Positions 1-8,469 of a stretch of DNA of 64,000 nucleotides are shown piece by piece. Source of the stretch: Pontibacter actiniarum (GTDB lineage Bacteria; Bacteroidota; Bacteroidia; Cytophagales; Hymenobacteraceae); assembly GCF_003585765.1 (NCBI RefSeq), contig NZ_CP021235.1, forward strand, positions 1,984,001 through 2,048,000, given 5' to 3'. The notes below the pieces were generated by a model. That model was not told the origin of the DNA and ran no database searches. It saw nothing but the letters and a program-made list of their open reading frames with translations. The translations under genes were made by a program, and so were the position numbers. Each line of letters starts with the position of its first letter. Position 1 is the first letter of the stretch.

Positions 1-610
1 TGTTCTTAGCCGCTGCAAAGCTCTCCACGCCGCTCTTGTCGAGCCCCAGCAGCCACTTTACGCGGGCAACAGCCGTCCATACTTTAATGGGCAAACGCAG
101 CTTTAGCGCACGCTTGCCAATACTCCGCTCAAACTCACGGAAGTCCGCGGAGAAAGTCATGTCGCTGTCCGTGCCAAAGAGGTACTCGGCCGTGGCGCGG
201 GCCCTGTTCAGCGGACTTACGAAGACTTTCACATCCTCCCCCTGCTGCACTTGAAAGAAAGGCTTTTCGGGAACCACAATGCCTACTGAATCATAGGCCG
301 CGATGTAGCGCTGGGCCTGCTCATGGGAAAACTTGCCTGTCTTGACGAGGTCGGGCTCACCGTGCCGGACAAGTGCAATCTGCCGCAGCTTTCCGTAGTC
401 TTTCACTACCTGGTCTTCCGGCTCAATAAAACGCGTCGCTTGGGCCACTGGCGCGCCTGCAGCCGTCACGTAGGCGGCCTCGGCGTTTAGCTCCTGGTAT
501 TTTCCTGAGATATTTTCGATGACCTCGTGCCCGGACAGTTGTGTTTGAGCAGCGGCCGGCAGCACACCCAAAAAGGTGCAAATCAGGGTTGTCAATAGCA
601 GTTTCTCCAT
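1..610 (-). CDS. Histidine phosphatase family protein, secreted, 3' end cut by window
   Basis: The frame opens with an ATG at 608-610 and runs off the left edge, so about 203 N-terminal residues are visible. It begins with a hydrophobic signal peptide ending in AAAQ (residues 1-22). The diagnostic part is LVRHGEPD: R82, H83 and G84 form the RHG motif whose histidine is phosphorylated in the phosphoglycerate mutase/SixA superfamily. SPLNRARATAEYLF follows, the usual second conserved arginine block. The C-terminal histidine lies outside the window. Export suggests a periplasmic phosphatase acting on small phosphoesters or phosphoprotein; the substrate cannot be told. The family call is firm, the function open. 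Confidence 0.82.
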   Translation of the reverse strand, partial: MEKLLLTTLICTFLGVLPAAAQTQLSGHEVIENISGKYQELNAEAAYVTAAGAPVAQATRFIEPEDQVVKDYGKLRQIALVRHGEPDLVKTGKFSHEQAQRYIAAYDSVGIVVPEKPFFQVQQGEDVKVFVSPLNRARATAEYLFGTDSDMTFSADFREFERSIGKRALKLRLPIKVWTAVARVKWLLGLDKSGVESFAAAKN

Positions 611-758
611 TGGCTTCACAACCACAGGCAGGGAAAGGTGGTTCCGGGGAGCTCCTTTTTGCTGTATATAAATTTCGCAGCCCCGCACTGTCCATTAAGA
701 AAACACGACCAAAAGGCTAAAAGGAGGCAAGTCTGCCGTGCCCGAAAAGGCGGGTACA

Positions 759-1751
759 TCAGAGCGTTACGTCGTTTGCCAGCGGCCTCCCCTGCTCAAA
801 GTCGGAAATGTTCTGCAGCGTTACCTGTGCAATGCGTTGCAGCGCATCGGTGGTAAAGAACCCCTGGTGGCCTGTTATCAGCACGTTGTTAAAGGAGAGC
901 AGGCGCATAAACACATCGTCCTGAATGACTTTGTTGGAAAGGTCTTCAAAGAACAGGTCCGCCTCCTCCTCGTACACATCCAGGCCCAGGTACTTGATCT
1001 TTTCGCTTTTCAGCCCCTTTATCACCGCTTTTGTATCAACTATGGCGCCGCGGCTCGTGTTGATCAGCATGACGCCGTCCTTCATTTTTGCGATCGCCTC
1101 CTCGTTTACCAGGTGGTACGTTTGCGGGGTGAGCGGGCAGTGCAGCGAAATAATGTCGGACTTCGCGTAAAGGGTATCCAGGTCTGTAAACGCCACCCCG
1201 ATGGCCGCAGCCTCTTCACTTTCGCGAAGGTCATGGCCAAGCACCCGGCAGCCGAAGCCAGTCAGAATCTGTGCTGTTACCAAGCCTATTTTTCCCAGGC
1301 CGATCAAACCGACGGTTCTGCCGTGGAGGTCAAAGCCCATCAGGCCGTTCAATGAGAAATTGCCTTCTTTTACCCGGTTATAGGCACGGTGCGTTTTGCG
1401 GTTGAGCGTAAGGATAAGCGCTACGGTATGCTCGGCTACGGAGTAAGGGGAATACGCCGGCACCCGCACGACCTTTATGCCCAGTGCTGTGGCGGCTTTT
1501 ATATCCACGTTGTTGAACCCGGCGCAGCGCAGGGCGACCAGTTCTGTGCCTGCCTTGCGTAGCCCCTGCAGGACACTCTCATTTACCACATCGTTCACAA
1601 AAACACAGACCGCCTTGCTCCCTTCTGCCAGCGTAACGGTATGCGCGTGCAACGGCGACTCCAGGAACTTGAAGGTATGGCCGGCGCTGGCGTTCGCCGC
1701 CTCAAAGAACTGCCGGTCGTATACTTTTGTGCTGAAGAAAGTGACGTGCAT
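759..1751 (-). CDS. ldhA: D-lactate dehydrogenase (2-hydroxyacid dehydrogenase family)
   Basis: This 330-residue cytoplasmic enzyme matches the length of fermentative D-lactate dehydrogenase (E. coli LdhA is 329). It reduces pyruvate to D-lactate with NADH. The Rossmann fingerprint GLGKIG lies at residues 151-156, TSRG with the substrate-binding arginine near 234, and the catalytic histidine in TGHQGFFT near 295. The C-terminal [18 protein letters not shown] is typical of LdhA rather than of glycerate or phosphoglycerate dehydrogenases. It starts with ATG at 1749-1751 and stands alone between a phosphatase on the same strand and a divergent DinB gene. A related 2-hydroxyacid specificity is possible but less likely. 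Confidence 0.88.
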   Translation of the reverse strand: MHVTFFSTKVYDRQFFEAANASAGHTFKFLESPLHAHTVTLAEGSKAVCVFVNDVVNESVLQGLRKAGTELVALRCAGFNNVDIKAATALGIKVVRVPAYSPYSVAEHTVALILTLNRKTHRAYNRVKEGNFSLNGLMGFDLHGRTVGLIGLGKIGLVTAQILTGFGCRVLGHDLRESEEAAAIGVAFTDLDTLYAKSDIISLHCPLTPQTYHLVNEEAIAKMKDGVMLINTSRGAIVDTKAVIKGLKSEKIKYLGLDVYEEEADLFFEDLSNKVIQDDVFMRLLSFNNVLITGHQGFFTTDALQRIAQVTLQNISDFEQGRPLANDVTL

Positions 1752-1960
1752 AGGCCCAAGCGTTTAAGAACTCACCGTATCCTTTAAGGGTTTACTTTCT
1801 GTAAAACAGATGGTTGCAACCAAGTCAGAACCTCAACGCATTTTAAAAACGCAGACAGCCGGTTTTTCCGCTTAGTTCTCCCCTGCTGCACGAAATCCGG
1901 CAATACACAACATTTCGCGGGGTAAGCACGATACAAAACGATCCATCAACAACGTATAGC

Positions 1961-2443
1961 ATGAATCAAACATCCACAGACCAGAGTGTAGAGACACAGG
2001 TGAGGGAGCAGTTGGCAGAACTGCTGAAAGGAGGCTTTGCCCCCAACGTTATTCTCCTGCGCGAGTTCGACTACCGCAAGGCCGGCATTCTGCTCGATGG
2101 GCTGCATTTTTCTGCCTGGATACTACTGGGCCACATTCAGGCACGGCACCAAACGCTGCTCAACTTTATGAAGGCTCCCGGCGCGCACCCTAACGTGTGG
2201 CCGGACGCGCACTGGCCGGAAAACCACGTACCGGAAAGCGACCAGGAGTGGCAGCAGGCCATTGACAGGTACGAAGAAGACCTGCAGGAGATGATCCGCC
2301 TGGTGGAAGACCCGGAAACGCAGCTTTTCGAAGTACAGGGCAACGGCAAAACCCGCTCCTGGGCCGCCATGACTACCCTGCACCACACAGGCTACCACAT
2401 CGGGCAGCTCAAAACCATTGGGCGCCAGCTTGGCGTCTGGTAA
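1961..2443 (+). CDS. DinB family protein
   Basis: A 160-residue protein of the DinB/YfiT four-helix bundle fold. The visible signature is the C-terminal HHTGYHIGQLKTIGRQLG, where the spaced histidines supply metal ligands; a further histidine sits in the first third (LLGHIQARHQTLL). Family members bind a divalent metal and several are thiol-dependent transferases (bacillithiol or mycothiol S-transferases), but most are uncharacterised. The gene starts at ATG 1961 and its 3' end lies only 5 bases from the convergent sulfotransferase, so the two tail to tail genes share almost no spacer. Substrate unknown. Confidence 0.8.
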   Translation: MNQTSTDQSVETQVREQLAELLKGGFAPNVILLREFDYRKAGILLDGLHFSAWILLGHIQARHQTLLNFMKAPGAHPNVWPDAHWPENHVPESDQEWQQAIDRYEEDLQEMIRLVEDPETQLFEVQGNGKTRSWAAMTTLHHTGYHIGQLKTIGRQLGVW

Positions 2444-2448
2444 CGACC

Positions 2449-3345
2449 TTAGCTTTGGAAGAGCGGTGTCTGTGCCGCTATTATTTCCTGCTTTAGCTGC
2501 TCAAAGTCGTGGTGGGGCAGATCGGCGGAGAACCCCATCGGCTGCCCCTTTTGCGACGGGTAGCCCAGGAACCGGATCAGTGGACCGGCTACGGTATCGG
2601 CTAGCGCCGCCTGCTCCTCCGTCAACTGCTCCATCCAATAGCCCGAGGTGCCTTTCTTCAGGTGCTTCGGGTTTTTGCTCTTCATCGTGGAGAAGCTCAT
2701 GGCTTCCTGCAGGTCTGCCCGCTGGTCCTCGCCAAGCTCAAGGCCGAGGTAGTCCAGCAAGCGTGTCAGCTCCTCCTGAAAGTCGAGCAGGAAGCCCTCG
2801 TAAAAGGCAATGTGAATGTTGTACTCCTGGCTCAGGCGCAGGTGGTCGTACACATGCCACACCCACTCCAGCATCAGTTGCTCAAAGTTCTTCTCCAGAA
2901 AGCGCTTCGGGTCCTTCTCCTCCTGCGGGTAGTACTTCAGCATGTAGTCAGACGTGTAGTACTTGGAGGCGGAGACAGCCCTGTCTCTGGGGTCGCGAAC
3001 GATGTACACTTTCTTATCGAAGAGGCCCAGCAGCTCACCGCTCCTTTTGCAAATGGGCGAGTGCGTCCACACATGGTTGGTCTGCGCTACATAGGCCTGT
3101 ATGTCCTGAACGGGCATTCTGAAAATACTGCTGATGCGGTAGCTGTACTGCAGGTCCGTCACGTCCAGCATGTCAATGCTGGCTTGGGTCGGGTAGTTCA
3201 GGTCCCACTCCCTTGCCAAAGTGTAGATCGGGTGCGTCTGTATAAAGCTTGTCGTGTTGCCCCCGGTTCTTTCGAGGACCTGCTGTATGATCTGGTATAG
3301 CCAGAAATTGCCGCACTTGGGCACCCCGCCTTGCAGTATTTTCAT
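2449..3345 (-). CDS. PAPS-dependent sulfotransferase domain protein
   Basis: A 298-residue protein of the Sulfotransfer_1 family, which moves the sulfuryl group of PAPS to a hydroxyl or amine acceptor. The 5'-phosphosulfate loop is GVPKCGNFWLYQ at residues 7-18, a variant of the usual PKSGTTW. The 3'-phosphate-binding strand and helix are VYIVRDPRDRAVSASKYY near 113-130, with the conserved Arg and Ser. KKGTSGYW near the C-terminus matches the family RKGxxGxW block. It is divergent from cysC and cysQ, which make PAPS and clear PAP, so the three genes form a self-sufficient sulfation cassette. The acceptor (glycan, lipid or small molecule) cannot be read from sequence. Confidence 0.82.
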   Translation of the reverse strand: MKILQGGVPKCGNFWLYQIIQQVLERTGGNTTSFIQTHPIYTLAREWDLNYPTQASIDMLDVTDLQYSYRISSIFRMPVQDIQAYVAQTNHVWTHSPICKRSGELLGLFDKKVYIVRDPRDRAVSASKYYTSDYMLKYYPQEEKDPKRFLEKNFEQLMLEWVWHVYDHLRLSQEYNIHIAFYEGFLLDFQEELTRLLDYLGLELGEDQRADLQEAMSFSTMKSKNPKHLKKGTSGYWMEQLTEEQAALADTVAGPLIRFLGYPSQKGQPMGFSADLPHHDFEQLKQEIIAAQTPLFQS

Positions 3346-3532
3346 GTTGTCTTAGGATGATTGCGCTCCTACTGACGAAGAGAGTGCGTGCAAAGTTTCT
3401 TAACTTCACCACCGGTACCCGTGCGCTGCCTGCGCCGGGCCCTGCCCGGAGGCTGTCGGCTCACCAAAGCTTGCAAAACCTCTACTGCAGAAGACAACGT
3501 AGACACGGGAAACAAGAGCGCTCCCTTACTTT

Positions 3533-4168
3533 ATGAACAACAAGAAACATATTTACCCCTTCCACTCGCAGGTCTGCTACGAGCAGCGCAAAAGCAGTAT
3601 GCAGCAGGAGCCCCGGCTGGTGTGGCTTACCGGCCTCTCCGGCTCTGGCAAAAGTACGCTGGCCCTGCGCCTGGAGCATTACCTGTTTCACCAGGGGTAT
3701 AAAGTATACCTGCTGGACGGCGACAACATCCGGAGCGGGCTGAGCAAGGACCTTGGTTTTTCGGAGAAGGACAGGAAGGAAAACGTGCGCCGCGTGGCCG
3801 AGGCCGCCAAGCTGATGCTGGACGCCGGCCTGGTGGTGCTCTGTGCTTTTATTTCACCCTACGAGGCGGAAAGGCAGCTGGTAAAAGAGGTAATCGGGAA
3901 GGACAGGTTTACGCAGGTATATGTTAACTGCTCTCTGGCCGAGTGTGAGAAGAGGGACACCAAGGGCCTATACGCCAAAGCCCGACGCGGGGAAATAGAC
4001 CATTTCACCGGCATCAGTTCACCCTATGAACCTCCGCTGGCACCAGATGTAGAGGTGGCAACGGACACAGAGTCCATTGAGGAGTCGCTGGGCAAGCTGA
4101 TTGCAGCCATTGAGCCGCAGCTGAGCCTGCAAAATGAGGCCAGTGCCGTAGCCAACATAGTATCTTAA
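3533..4168 (+). CDS. cysC: Adenylyl-sulfate kinase (APS kinase)
   Basis: A 211-residue enzyme that phosphorylates adenosine 5'-phosphosulfate to PAPS using ATP. The P-loop GLSGSGKST is at residues 34-42, DGDNIRSG at 62-69, then [14 protein letters not shown] and [11 protein letters not shown], all signature blocks of CysC. I keep the ATG at 3533 because the N-terminal extension ([12 protein letters not shown]) matches the leader seen in CysC proteins; an internal ATG at 3599 would remove it. CysQ follows 21 bases downstream, indicating one transcript. No cysD or cysN (ATP sulfurylase) lies in the window, so APS must come from elsewhere. Confidence 0.95.
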   Translation: MNNKKHIYPFHSQVCYEQRKSSMQQEPRLVWLTGLSGSGKSTLALRLEHYLFHQGYKVYLLDGDNIRSGLSKDLGFSEKDRKENVRRVAEAAKLMLDAGLVVLCAFISPYEAERQLVKEVIGKDRFTQVYVNCSLAECEKRDTKGLYAKARRGEIDHFTGISSPYEPPLAPDVEVATDTESIEESLGKLIAAIEPQLSLQNEASAVANIVS

Positions 4169-4189
4169 CGCACTTTACAGAATACATAC

Positions 4190-5011
4190 ATGCCGCAAAA
4201 CAAGCCAGGGCAACAAGCCCCGGGTCAATCAGAAATCAACGTGCCCGCACTGCTGGAGCAGGCGAAGCGCGCCGCGTGCGAAGCAGGGCAGGCCATCCTG
4301 GACATCTACAATGCGCCCGGGCTGGATGTGACATTAAAAGCGGATGCCTCGCCCCTGACCAAAGCCGACTTGGCTGCCCATACCGTTATCACCAGGTACC
4401 TGTCGGCCACCGGGCTGCCTATCCTGTCGGAAGAAGGGGCACAAACCCGTTATGAGGAACGGCGGCAATGGCCGTGGTTCTGGCTCGTAGACCCGCTGGA
4501 CGGCACAAAGGAGTTTATCAAGCGCAACGGCGAGTTTACGGTTAACATAGCGCTGATGCAGCAAGGCAAGCCAGTAGCGGGCGTTATCTACGTCCCCTGC
4601 ACCGATACGCTATACTACGGCTCCAGAGAGACCGGTGCCGGCAAGGTAACAGCCGGTCAGCAGGAGCAGCTCCCGCCACTGCCCCAGAAAACTACTTTTG
4701 CTGCCGTCTCACAACAGCAGGGGCTCTCCATTGTTGCGTCCAGAACGCACCTAAGCCCCGAAACCGAGACGTTTATCGGCCAGTTTCAAGCTCCCTCCAT
4801 TGTCTCCATGGGGAGCTCGCTTAAGTTCATGCTGCTCGCCGAGGGCAAGGCAAACCTCTATCCCAGGTTCGCCCCTACCATGGAATGGGACACTGCTGCC
4901 GCCCACGCCATCCTGAACACGGTGGAAAGGGGCATTTACCAGACTGACCTCACCACAGACCTGGTGTACAACAAGCCGGACCTCCACAACCCCTCTTTTG
5001 TATCGTTTTAA
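4190..5011 (+). CDS. cysQ: 3'(2'),5'-bisphosphate nucleotidase
   Basis: A 273-residue member of the lithium-sensitive inositol monophosphatase superfamily. It removes the 3'-phosphate of PAP (and PAPS), relieving product inhibition of sulfotransferases. The metal-binding motif DPLDGTKEF is at residues 101-109, preceded by the glutamate motif LSEEG at 79-83; the second metal site WDTAAAHA is at 233-240. It follows cysC by 21 bases on the same strand, so synthesis and recycling of the sulfate donor are probably co-transcribed. The gene converges on glgX across a shared hairpin terminator. Confidence 0.93.
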   Translation: MPQNKPGQQAPGQSEINVPALLEQAKRAACEAGQAILDIYNAPGLDVTLKADASPLTKADLAAHTVITRYLSATGLPILSEEGAQTRYEERRQWPWFWLVDPLDGTKEFIKRNGEFTVNIALMQQGKPVAGVIYVPCTDTLYYGSRETGAGKVTAGQQEQLPPLPQKTTFAAVSQQQGLSIVASRTHLSPETETFIGQFQAPSIVSMGSSLKFMLLAEGKANLYPRFAPTMEWDTAAAHAILNTVERGIYQTDLTTDLVYNKPDLHNPSFVSF

Positions 5012-5111
5012 CCTGGCACGCCAGGCACGGCTCTCCCGTTGCTGTAGCCTCTGCCGCAGCAGGTGTGGCGCAGGCAGTGGCAGAAAGCTCCTGAAGTACA
5101 GCCTCATAAAA

Positions 5112-5142
5112 AAGGCAGCCTGCAACGTATGCAGGCTGCCTT
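5112..5142. terminator. Bidirectional hairpin terminator between cysQ and glgX
   Basis: Perfect 13-bp stem with a 5-base loop (left arm 5112-5124, right arm 5130-5142). On the minus strand the stem is followed by a run of T from the A-tract at 5108-5113, the form expected for the 3' end of glgX, which stops 21 bases upstream. It probably also ends the cysC-cysQ transcript. Confidence 0.8.
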
Positions 5143-5162
5143 CTACTTTAGTTGACGGGTAA

Positions 5163-7295
5163 CTAGCGCTTTTCCTCCTGGTGGTGCAGCACCACAACAG
5201 AGCGGGCAGCCACCTCTACAGTTTCGTTGGGCAAGTATACTTCCTCCTCTTCATCAAGCGAATCCGGGGCGGCGGTATCCAGTACCTTAGTCCAGCTTTT
5301 CCCATACTTTACGTAAGGCAGCTTATACTTGAGCGGCTCATAGTGCGCATTAAAGATGACATAGAAACTGTCGTCCTGCACCTGCTCTCCCTTGGGTCCT
5401 TTCGAATGGATCCCCATCCCGCTAAGGAACACGGCCAGCGACTTGGCAAAGTCATGGTTCCAGTTCTCCTCCGTCATCTCCTTTCCCTCCGGCAGGAACC
5501 AGGCGATGTCTTTCACCTTTCCTTTGATCGGCTTGCCCTGGAACCAGCGGCGGCGATTAAACACCGGGTGCTTTTTGCAGAAGCTAATGAGCCGGCGCGT
5601 AAACGAGAGCAGGTCCTGGTCTACATTCCCCCAGTCGATCCACGAAATTTCGTTATCCTGACAGTACGCGTTGTTGTTGCCCCCCTGGGTGCGCCCCAGT
5701 TCGTCGCCGGACACCAGCATCGGCACCCCCTGCGAGAGGAAAAGCGTGGTCATGAAGTTGCGTATCTGGCGGTTCCGGAGCTCCACCACCTCCGCGTCCT
5801 TCGTTGGCCCCTCCACGCCGCAGTTCCAGGAGCGGTTGTGGCTCTCGCCGTCGTTGTTTCCCTCGCCGTTGGCCTCGTTGTGCTTTTCGTTGTAGCTCAC
5901 CAGGTCATGCAGGGTAAAGCCGTCATGGGCCGTTACGAAGTTGATGCTGGCCGTCGGGCTGCGGTAATCGTCTTTGTACAGGTCTGAGCTGCCCGTAAAG
6001 CGCTGAGCGAACTCTGCCAGCATACTGTCGGCCCCGCGCCAGTAGTCGCGGATACAGTCGCGGTACTTGCCGTTCCATTCGGCCCAGCCCGGCGGGAAGT
6101 TGCCCACATGGTAGCCTCCCTCTCCCACGTCCCAGGGCTCGGCAATAAGCTTGACCTGCGAGATGATCGGGTCCTGGTGGATGATGTCGAAGAAGGCGCT
6201 GAGGCGATCCACCTCATGCAGCTCCCGCGCCAGGGTGGCGGCCAGGTCGAAGCGGAAGCCGTCCACGTGCATCTCCAGTATCCAGTACCGCAGGCTGTCC
6301 ATGATCAGGCGCAGCACGTTGGGGAGGTTGGCGTTCAGCGTATTGCCGGTGCCGGTGTAGTCCATGTAGTAGCGCTGGTCCTCGGTCAGGCGGTAATAGG
6401 CGGCGTTGTCGATGCCCCGGAACGAGAGCGTTGGCCCCATGTGGTTGCCCTCGGCAGTGTGGTTATAAACCACGTCCAGGATCACCTCAATGCCCGCCTG
6501 GTGAAGCGCCTTTACCATCTGCTTAAACTCCACCACCTGCTCCCCGTGGGTGCCGCTGCTGGAGTAGCGTACATCCGGGGCAAAGAAACCGATGGTATTG
6601 TAGCCCCAGTAGTTCGCCAGGTTTTTATCGGCCAGGTGGCGGTCGGTGATAAAGTGGTGCACCGGCATCAGCTCAATGGCCGTAATGCCCAGCTGCTTCA
6701 GGTACTTGATGGTGACAGGGTGCGCCAACCCGGCATAGGTTCCCCGTATCTCCTCCGGTATCTCGGGGTGCAGCTTGGTAAAGCCCTTCACATGCGCCTC
6801 GTATATGATTGTTTTGTGGTAAGGGATTTTGGGTTTTCTGTCGTTTCCCCAGTCAAAGGAAGGGTCGATCACCACCGTCTTGGGAATGTACTGCGCACTG
6901 TCCGTCTTGCTGAAGCTCAGGTCCTTCTGCGGGTCTCCCATCGTATAGCCGAAGAGGGCGTCGTGCCACTCTATGGTGCCCGATATAGCTTTGGCATAAG
7001 GGTCCAGCAGTAGTTTGTGCGGGTTAAAGCGGTGCCCGTTGTGCGGCTCGAAAGGCCCGTGCACGCGGAAGCCATACAACTGCCCCGGCTTCACACCGGG
7101 CAGGTAGGTGTGCCACACCTGGTGCGTCCGCTCCGTCATCTTCACCTTCGCTGCCTCGGTCTTGTCGTCCTCCGAATTAAAAAGGCAGAGCTCAACGGCC
7201 GTAGCGTTCTCTGAAAAAAGTGCAAAATTAACGCCTTCTCCGTCCCAGGTAGCTCCCAAAGGGTACGGGCTCCCCGGGTAGTTCTCTATATCCAT
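5163..7295 (-). CDS. glgX: Glycogen debranching enzyme GlgX (isoamylase-type, GH13)
   Basis: A 710-residue GH13 enzyme that hydrolyses alpha-1,6 branch points of glycogen limit dextrins. An N-terminal CBM48-type domain (YPLGATWDGEGVNFALFSEN) precedes the barrel. The four GH13 regions are visible: DVVYNHTAEGN, GFRFDLAATLAREL with the nucleophile Asp, LIAEPWDVG with the acid/base Glu, and FVTAHDGFTLHDLV. I chose the ATG at 7293-7295; the open frame extends 29 codons upstream to 7382, but that extension is not family-like. The gene stands alone, with no glgA, glgB or glgP nearby. Length agrees with GlgX/TreX proteins of about 700 residues. Confidence 0.93.
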   Translation of the reverse strand: MDIENYPGSPYPLGATWDGEGVNFALFSENATAVELCLFNSEDDKTEAAKVKMTERTHQVWHTYLPGVKPGQLYGFRVHGPFEPHNGHRFNPHKLLLDPYAKAISGTIEWHDALFGYTMGDPQKDLSFSKTDSAQYIPKTVVIDPSFDWGNDRKPKIPYHKTIIYEAHVKGFTKLHPEIPEEIRGTYAGLAHPVTIKYLKQLGITAIELMPVHHFITDRHLADKNLANYWGYNTIGFFAPDVRYSSSGTHGEQVVEFKQMVKALHQAGIEVILDVVYNHTAEGNHMGPTLSFRGIDNAAYYRLTEDQRYYMDYTGTGNTLNANLPNVLRLIMDSLRYWILEMHVDGFRFDLAATLARELHEVDRLSAFFDIIHQDPIISQVKLIAEPWDVGEGGYHVGNFPPGWAEWNGKYRDCIRDYWRGADSMLAEFAQRFTGSSDLYKDDYRSPTASINFVTAHDGFTLHDLVSYNEKHNEANGEGNNDGESHNRSWNCGVEGPTKDAEVVELRNRQIRNFMTTLFLSQGVPMLVSGDELGRTQGGNNNAYCQDNEISWIDWGNVDQDLLSFTRRLISFCKKHPVFNRRRWFQGKPIKGKVKDIAWFLPEGKEMTEENWNHDFAKSLAVFLSGMGIHSKGPKGEQVQDDSFYVIFNAHYEPLKYKLPYVKYGKSWTKVLDTAAPDSLDEEEEVYLPNETVEVAARSVVVLHHQEEKR

Positions 7296-7580
7296 AGTAT
7301 GTGTAGTTAAGGTAAACAGGCCAGCAAGATTCACCTGTAGCACCGGCTGATCGGTTATGCTACGTTGTTGCTTGGTTCTCAATCAGTAGAACAGTTATAC
7401 TTTCAACCTCAGAAAATAGTTTAGCGCCTCCTCCTGCCGGCACGGCCTCAGCCGCTGCATGCCGTTAGCCACCTTCCTAAGATTTTGCCAAGTTGCTGCG
7501 GAAAAACAGATGCCGCCATCCTATACTTAACATATTAAACACACTATAACCATTGCTTTACACCGGATGTTACGCATATC
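7296..7580. other. Intergenic stretch upstream of glgX
   Basis: With the terminator at 7581-7619 this makes a gap of about 340 bases between the glgX start and the 3' end of the MpaB-like gene. It should hold the glgX promoter, but I could not find a convincing minus-strand TAnnTTTG element. Two copies of the TATACTT heptamer (7396 and 7522) lie here. I see no coding frame with family character. Confidence 0.5.
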
Positions 7581-7619
7581 AAAAAAAGCCGCTCCAATTT
7601 AGAGGGAGCGGCTTTTTTT
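7581..7619. terminator. Bidirectional rho-independent terminator
   Basis: A perfect 15-bp inverted repeat: seven A, then GCCGCTCC, a 9-base loop, GGAGCGGC and seven T. It has a T-run in both directions. On the minus strand it lies 20 bases beyond the stop of the MpaB-like gene and should end that transcript. Confidence 0.9.
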
Positions 7620-7639
7620 GGGGCAGCAGATAGGGTATG

Positions 7640-8404
7640 CTAGGCAGGTGCCACATCCAGCTCCCGGATCTCTGCTTTGTAAGCCGGCGGAAGTATGGCT
7701 TCCTTCAGCAGCCACTCCGCCTTAAACCTGCGGCTGAACTTGTACACGCCCAGCACCGGGAGGAGCAACGGCAGCCGCGCCAGCCCCAGCAGCTCCCGCA
7801 CGCGCTGCGGCACCACCAGCACCTGCGCCTGCAACAACAGCCAGTACCGGAAGCTGCCCAGGTGCTTTCGGTACTGCTTGTACAGATCATAGGTATAGCG
7901 GCTCCGTTCCAGGTTTTGCTGCAGGTGCTTTTCCCGGTCCACGCGCCATTTGCTGTAGGTGTCCGGCAAGCCCCGGATGCCCATGCGGGTGCCGACGCGG
8001 TTAAAGGTGCTGAACACCTCTGCACGCTCCGCCTCCGCCAGCGGGCGCTCGAGTAGCTCATAAGCGCGGATGGAGTAATCGATCAGCATAAAGAGCACAT
8101 CGCGGTAAGCCCAGTCGGGGATGGACATGCCGCGCTTTGCCTCCACCCCGGCATGGATGGCCGCCATGGCGTCGATGGCCCGGTGCGCTGCCGCTTCCTC
8201 CGAGAACACGATTTTACGCGCATAGCCTACTGTGGAGAACAGCCTGCCGAGCGGATCAGCGGGCAGGCGGCCCGTGAAGTAAAGCCAGTCGACCGCCTTG
8301 TTGAGGGCAAACTCGGCAGAGGCTCCGGCAAATATGAACAGGATGGTGTCGCTCTTGCCCCATATCTGGCGCACCACCGAATCTTCAGGCACGAAATATT
8401 TCAT
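7640..8404 (-). CDS. Oxygenase MpaB family protein (DUF2236)
   Basis: A 254-residue protein with the pattern of the MpaB/rubber oxygenase catalytic domain, formerly DUF2236. Visible blocks are DPLGRLFSTVGYARKIVF near residue 50, the histidine-containing AAIHAGVEAK near 90, and DVLFMLIDYSIRAYELLERP, the helix that in characterised relatives helps bind b-type haem. Members oxidise isoprenoid or other hydrophobic substrates, but bacterial members are mostly uncharacterised. I use ATG at 8404; a GTG two codons upstream (8410) is possible. It is monocistronic with its own terminator at 7581-7619. Confidence 0.72.
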   Translation of the reverse strand: MKYFVPEDSVVRQIWGKSDTILFIFAGASAEFALNKAVDWLYFTGRLPADPLGRLFSTVGYARKIVFSEEAAAHRAIDAMAAIHAGVEAKRGMSIPDWAYRDVLFMLIDYSIRAYELLERPLAEAERAEVFSTFNRVGTRMGIRGLPDTYSKWRVDREKHLQQNLERSRYTYDLYKQYRKHLGSFRYWLLLQAQVLVVPQRVRELLGLARLPLLLPVLGVYKFSRRFKAEWLLKEAILPPAYKAEIRELDVAPA

Positions 8405-8469
8405 ACACACTGAACAAACAGCAGCGCCAATTCGTGCTCGGAAGTATGGAAACTGCCGCTAAAATCAAA

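Noticed and set aside
3435..3449. Hairpin CCGGGC/GCCCGG upstream of cysC
   Set aside because: Six base pairs without a T-run or riboswitch-like context; such dyads are common in GC-rich DNA.
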